A DNA stretch of 64,000 bases from Arthrobacter bambusae (GTDB lineage Bacteria; Actinomycetota; Actinomycetes; Actinomycetales; Micrococcaceae), in the NCBI RefSeq assembly GCF_030812595.1, contig NZ_JAUSSZ010000002.1:1-64000 (forward strand). The letters run 5' to 3'. Of this stretch, positions 60,870-64,000 are shown piece after piece; the first letter of the stretch is position 1; each line of letters opens with the position of its first letter. The notes below the pieces were generated by a model, which saw only the letters and a program-made list of their open reading frames with translations, was not told the DNA's origin and did not search any database. The position numbers were made by a program, and so were the translations under genes.

Positions 60870-61732
60870 TGGCCATCAACGCTGGTTCCCGCGCCGCTTC
60901 CCGTATCCGCAGGCCGCTCACGCTCGACTCGATTGTCCGCAGTGCCCTGGTGGGCCTCTTCGTGGTCCTCATGGTCGTTTTCATCCTTGGCCCGCTGCTT
61001 TGGCTCGGCGTCCGTGCATTCGCCGGCAACTGGACCTTCCCCCACCTCCTTCCCGACGACTGGACCCTTCGCTGGTGGCAGGTTGTCATCAACGACGGAG
61101 CCCTCGGCATCGCAGTACAGAACTCCTTGTTCTTCGCTCCACTGACGGTGCTGGTGTCCGCGATCATTTGTTTGCCCGCGGCCTACGCCTTCGCCCGTTT
61201 CGAGTTCCCCGGACGCCGCTTCTTCCTGATCAGCCTTTTCGCGACGAACGCCTTCCCCAAAATGGGCTTGTTCGTCACCCTCGCGGCGCTCTTCTACGCG
61301 TTGAACCTCATGAACAGCGTGTTGGGAATCCTGGTGGTGCATGTGCTGGGCACAGTGGTGTTCATGACGTGGATTCCCGCGGCAGCCTTCGCTGCCGTGC
61401 CGCGGAACCTCGAGGAAGCAGCCCGCGACGCCGGAGCCTCCAAATTGCGCGTGTTCGCTTCCGTGACCCTCCCCATGGCACTGCCTGGCATTATCGTGGC
61501 GGCCGTGATGTCTTTCCTGGCGTCCTTCGACGAAGCTCAAGGTACATATTTGGTGGGTGCGCCGGCCTTCATGACGATGCCCACCCAGATGTACAGCCTG
61601 GTGCTGAACTATCCCACGCAGGTGGCTGCCGTTTTCTCGATCCTGCTGGCCATCCCCTCCGTTGCCCTCATGCTCGCGGCGCACAAGCACATCCTCGGCG
61701 GCCAGCTCGCCGAAGGCTTCCAGATCAAATAG
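60869..61732 (+). CDS. ABC transporter permease (second)
   Basis: A 287-residue permease with about six helices and an EAA loop (RNLEEAARDAGASKLRVFASVTLP). Start at 60869 overlaps the preceding stop by one base; the longer open frame is a shadow of the first permease. An FDEAQGT segment near the C-terminus recalls PotC/UgpE-like permeases. Confidence 0.9.
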   Translation: MAINAGSRAASRIRRPLTLDSIVRSALVGLFVVLMVVFILGPLLWLGVRAFAGNWTFPHLLPDDWTLRWWQVVINDGALGIAVQNSLFFAPLTVLVSAIICLPAAYAFARFEFPGRRFFLISLFATNAFPKMGLFVTLAALFYALNLMNSVLGILVVHVLGTVVFMTWIPAAAFAAVPRNLEEAARDAGASKLRVFASVTLPMALPGIIVAAVMSFLASFDEAQGTYLVGAPAFMTMPTQMYSLVLNYPTQVAAVFSILLAIPSVALMLAAHKHILGGQLAEGFQIK

Positions 61733-61763
61733 CGCCACGCGCTCAACGTCAGACAGAGAACCC

Positions 61764-62843
61764 ATGACAATCCATGAGCCATTGACTGAATCGCCGGCCA
61801 GCCCCACGAACCCGGGCACACCGGCGTCGAGGGGTGGCCTGAGCATCCGCGGCCTCCACAAGAGCCTCGGCGGACGCACCATCATCGACAACCTCGATCT
61901 CTCGGTAAAAGAGGGGGAACTGGTGTCCTTGCTTGGCCCCAGCGGCTGCGGCAAGACAACGACGCTGCGCATGATTGCCGGCTTCCTGGAACCGGACTCC
62001 GGCTCAATTGAGGTGGAAGGCCAGGAAGTGTCACACCTTGGCGCGGAGAACCGCCCCAGCGCCATGGTGTTCCAGAACTACGCCCTATGGCCCCACATGA
62101 CGGTGGCCAAGAACGTCGGTTTCCCCCTGAAGCTCCGCAAAATGTCCAAGGCTCAGACCAAGGAGAGGGTGGAAGCCGTCCTGGAGTTGGTCAGCCTCTT
62201 GCATCACAAGGATTCCAAGCCCGCCCGCATCTCCGGCGGCGAGCAGCAGCGCGTGGCGTTGGCCAGGGCACTTGTCCAAGAGCCGAAGCTTTTGCTCCTT
62301 GACGAGCCGCTGAGCAACCTCGATGCGAAACTGCGTGTCAAAGTGCGTGAAGACATCCGCAAGATCCAGCAGGAACTAGGCATCACCACGGTCATCGTCA
62401 CCCATGACCAGGAGGAAGCCATGTCCATGTCGGACCGCATCGCCGTCATGAATGCAGGCCGGATCGAGCAATACAGTACTCCCGAGGCGCTCTATGCCCG
62501 CCCGGAAACCGAGTTCGTGGCCACCTTCATTGGCAGCATGAACCGCTTGGCGGGCTCGCTCGTCGACGGGCTCATTACCGAGGGTCCGGACATTCTCGGG
62601 ATCAGGCCCGAGGACGTGGTCCTTGCAGACGCGCCCTTCGCAGGTGCGGTCCCGGCGACCGTGGAACGGGTTGTCCCCCGCGGGCATTTCCAGGAGGTGT
62701 ACGTCCGCCGGGCCGACGCCCAGCTCCGCAGCTTTGTGAGCAGCGAGCTCATGCATCCCGGCCAGCGCACGTATGCGGGGATCCGCAAGGCCATGACCTT
62801 CCGGGACGGACGGTTGCTAGGAGAGGCAGGTGCCGCACGTTGA
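61764..62843 (+). CDS. ABC transporter ATP-binding protein
   Basis: A 359-residue ATPase of the MalK/UgpC/PotA group: Walker A GPSGCGKTT, Q-loop FQNYALWPH, signature ISGGEQQRVALARAL, Walker B LLLLDEP, H-loop VTHDQEEA, and a C-terminal TOBE domain (LGIRPEDVVLAD). It powers the importer of this operon. The ATG at 61764 has no strong ribosome binding site. The stop overlaps the GDPD-IMPase gene. Confidence 0.92.
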   Translation: MTIHEPLTESPASPTNPGTPASRGGLSIRGLHKSLGGRTIIDNLDLSVKEGELVSLLGPSGCGKTTTLRMIAGFLEPDSGSIEVEGQEVSHLGAENRPSAMVFQNYALWPHMTVAKNVGFPLKLRKMSKAQTKERVEAVLELVSLLHHKDSKPARISGGEQQRVALARALVQEPKLLLLDEPLSNLDAKLRVKVREDIRKIQQELGITTVIVTHDQEEAMSMSDRIAVMNAGRIEQYSTPEALYARPETEFVATFIGSMNRLAGSLVDGLITEGPDILGIRPEDVVLADAPFAGAVPATVERVVPRGHFQEVYVRRADAQLRSFVSSELMHPGQRTYAGIRKAMTFRDGRLLGEAGAAR

Positions 62844-64000
62844 GCAACACGATTGATACCAAAACGAAAACGACCCGGGCCACGGCCCATCGGGGCGATT
62901 CGAGCAAACACCTGGAGAACACGCTCCCCGCCATCGCCTCGGCCATCGACGCGGGCGCGGACCTCGTGGAAGTGGACGTCCGCGTAACGAAGGACGGGCA
63001 GGTGATCCTGCTCCACGATGCCTCGCTGCTCAGGATCTGGAGCCTCGACGCCGCAGCGGCGGACCTCGACTATGACCGCATCAGGCAACTGGGCGCCGGG
63101 GAGGAACGAATTCCGCTGCTTTCCGAAGCCCTCGAACTTTTCCGCCGCGCCGAGTCAACCTTGCTGATCGACATGGACGAGCCGGGCCCCGCGGAGGCGG
63201 CTGCCGCCGTCGTACGCGAAAGCGGTATCGATGTGGCCTGGTGTGGCGACCTCGACGGAATGCGCACCATCCGGGCCCTCGACCCCGCGGCCCGTATCTG
63301 GCTGCCATGGAGCCAGAGAATCGCCCCGCCGGAAGAGCTACTTGCCGAACTGAATCCCGAGTTCGTCAATTCCGAGCACGTGGTTCTCAGCAAGCACATG
63401 GTGGAACAGATCCACGCCGCGGGAGCCAAAGTTTCGTGCTGGACGGTGGACGACCTGGAATCCATGCGCTGGGCATTGGGACTTGGCGTTGATTCGATCA
63501 CGAGCAACCAACTGGACCTGTTGCAAAGCGCCATCGCCGAAGACCCGCAGGTATGGGCTTCGGCCCAGGCTCCAGGGGGACTGGCCGGAGATGAGGTTCT
63601 GGAATCCCGGAGAGTCGCCGTTGAACTGGCCGAATGGGCAGTCAACTACATGCGCGACGCCGATCGAGGCCAAATATCCACTAAGGCGCACCCTGGTGAC
63701 CTGGTCACGGAAGTCGATGTCGCCGTCGAGCGCCACGTTCGCGAAGTGATCGCTGCCCGCCTTCCCGGGCACACGGTGGTGGGCGAGGAAATGGGCGGAG
63801 TTGCCGTTCCTGGCGCACCCTGTTGGTACCTTGATCCAGTCGACGGGACCACCAACTACGTGAACCAGATTCCCTGGACGGCGTTCTCGCTTGCCTTGGC
63901 CGTCGACCGCAAGCCGGCCGTGGCCGTCGTCGCCGATCCTTGGCGCGGCGAGATTTTCGAGGGGTGGGCCGGTCATGGTGCCTGGCTGAACGGCACGCCA
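62840..64000 (+). CDS. glycerophosphodiesterase-inositol monophosphatase fusion (3' end outside window)
   Basis: At least 387 residues, still open at the window end. The first 230 form a GDPD barrel: HRG at 17-19, E44 and D46 in VEVDV, H59 in LLHDAS, and a final VDSITSNQLDLL. From about residue 265 an inositol-monophosphatase domain follows, with GEEMGG (E316/E317) and the metal motif LDPVDGTTN (D332, D335). TTG start at 62840 overlaps the ATPase stop. Tandem GDPD and IMPase activities fit breakdown of an imported glycerophosphoinositol through inositol phosphate to inositol, with glycerol released (inference). No signal peptide, so it acts inside the cell. Confidence 0.85.
   Translation, partial: MSNTIDTKTKTTRATAHRGDSSKHLENTLPAIASAIDAGADLVEVDVRVTKDGQVILLHDASLLRIWSLDAAAADLDYDRIRQLGAGEERIPLLSEALELFRRAESTLLIDMDEPGPAEAAAAVVRESGIDVAWCGDLDGMRTIRALDPAARIWLPWSQRIAPPEELLAELNPEFVNSEHVVLSKHMVEQIHAAGAKVSCWTVDDLESMRWALGLGVDSITSNQLDLLQSAIAEDPQVWASAQAPGGLAGDEVLESRRVAVELAEWAVNYMRDADRGQISTKAHPGDLVTEVDVAVERHVREVIAARLPGHTVVGEEMGGVAVPGAPCWYLDPVDGTTNYVNQIPWTAFSLALAVDRKPAVAVVADPWRGEIFEGWAGHGAWLNGTP

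Noticed and set aside
1..64000. tRNA, rRNA, riboswitch or prophage genes
   Set aside because: None seen on reading through the window; a covariance-model search would be needed to exclude small RNAs.

Overview
The window looks like a chromosomal segment of a high-GC Gram-positive bacterium, most probably a soil Micrococcaceae member (Arthrobacter / Pseudarthrobacter / Paenarthrobacter type). The grounds are the high GC, many GTG and TTG starts, ATGA/GTGA translational coupling, a fused oleBC gene, an inulin fructotransferase of the Arthrobacter type and a sugar ABC importer without its own ATPase. The genus is inferred from gene content only. I saw no rRNA, tRNA, CRISPR array, phage or intact insertion sequence.

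Layout. 0-3.4 kb: a partial gene, a small DUF7793-like protein, a GGDEF-EAL enzyme and a methyltransferase. 3.7-14.8 kb: an uncharacterised catabolic cluster with an MHS-type transporter, two xylose-isomerase-like TIM barrels, two Gfo/Idh dehydrogenases, two SDRs, two VOC proteins, a KDPG-type aldolase with a coupled P-loop kinase, and a LacI regulator. An exact 29-bp element sits just downstream of the -10 box of two of its promoters and ties the transcription units together. 15.0-25.0 kb: a complete inulin locus. A Tat-exported inulin fructotransferase makes difructose anhydride III (DFA III), a binding protein and two permeases import it, an intracellular GH91 DFA-IIIase opens it, a GH32 enzyme releases fructose, and a PfkB kinase phosphorylates it. 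A LacI repressor and a divergent promoter with a 17-bp palindrome control the locus.

25.0-26.2 kb is gene-poor and holds an IS30 transposase scrap. 26.2-30.8 kb carries a YoaK-type membrane protein and a folate-independent methionine synthase set (MesX/DUF1852, core MetE-type MesD, flavin reductase) with a divergent LysR regulator. 31.3-32.6 kb is a graveyard of truncated AAA, OLD/TOPRIM-like and UvrD-like genes, probably a decayed defence locus. 32.4-50 kb has a stress and envelope character: J-domain protein, Hsp20, MerR/HspR-like regulator, Ser/Thr kinase with GAF domain, CsbD, a repeat protein paired with a PqqD-like/M50 metalloprotease fusion, a glycogen debranching enzyme, the long-chain olefin pathway (oleA, oleBC, oleD), a PAP2 phosphatase and a phospholipase D. 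A TAAG-CTTA palindrome recurs in front of several of these genes.

50-58.6 kb: a zinc-ribbon peptide, an M20 amidohydrolase, a PadR regulator, a second GGDEF-EAL protein coupled to an SRPBCC gene, a CitA/DcuS-type two-component system and membrane proteins. 58.7-64 kb: an ABC importer operon whose binding-protein gene carries a one-base frameshift. It ends in a glycerophosphodiesterase-inositol-monophosphatase fusion that runs off the window, which suggests uptake and breakdown of a glycerophosphoinositol-like compound.
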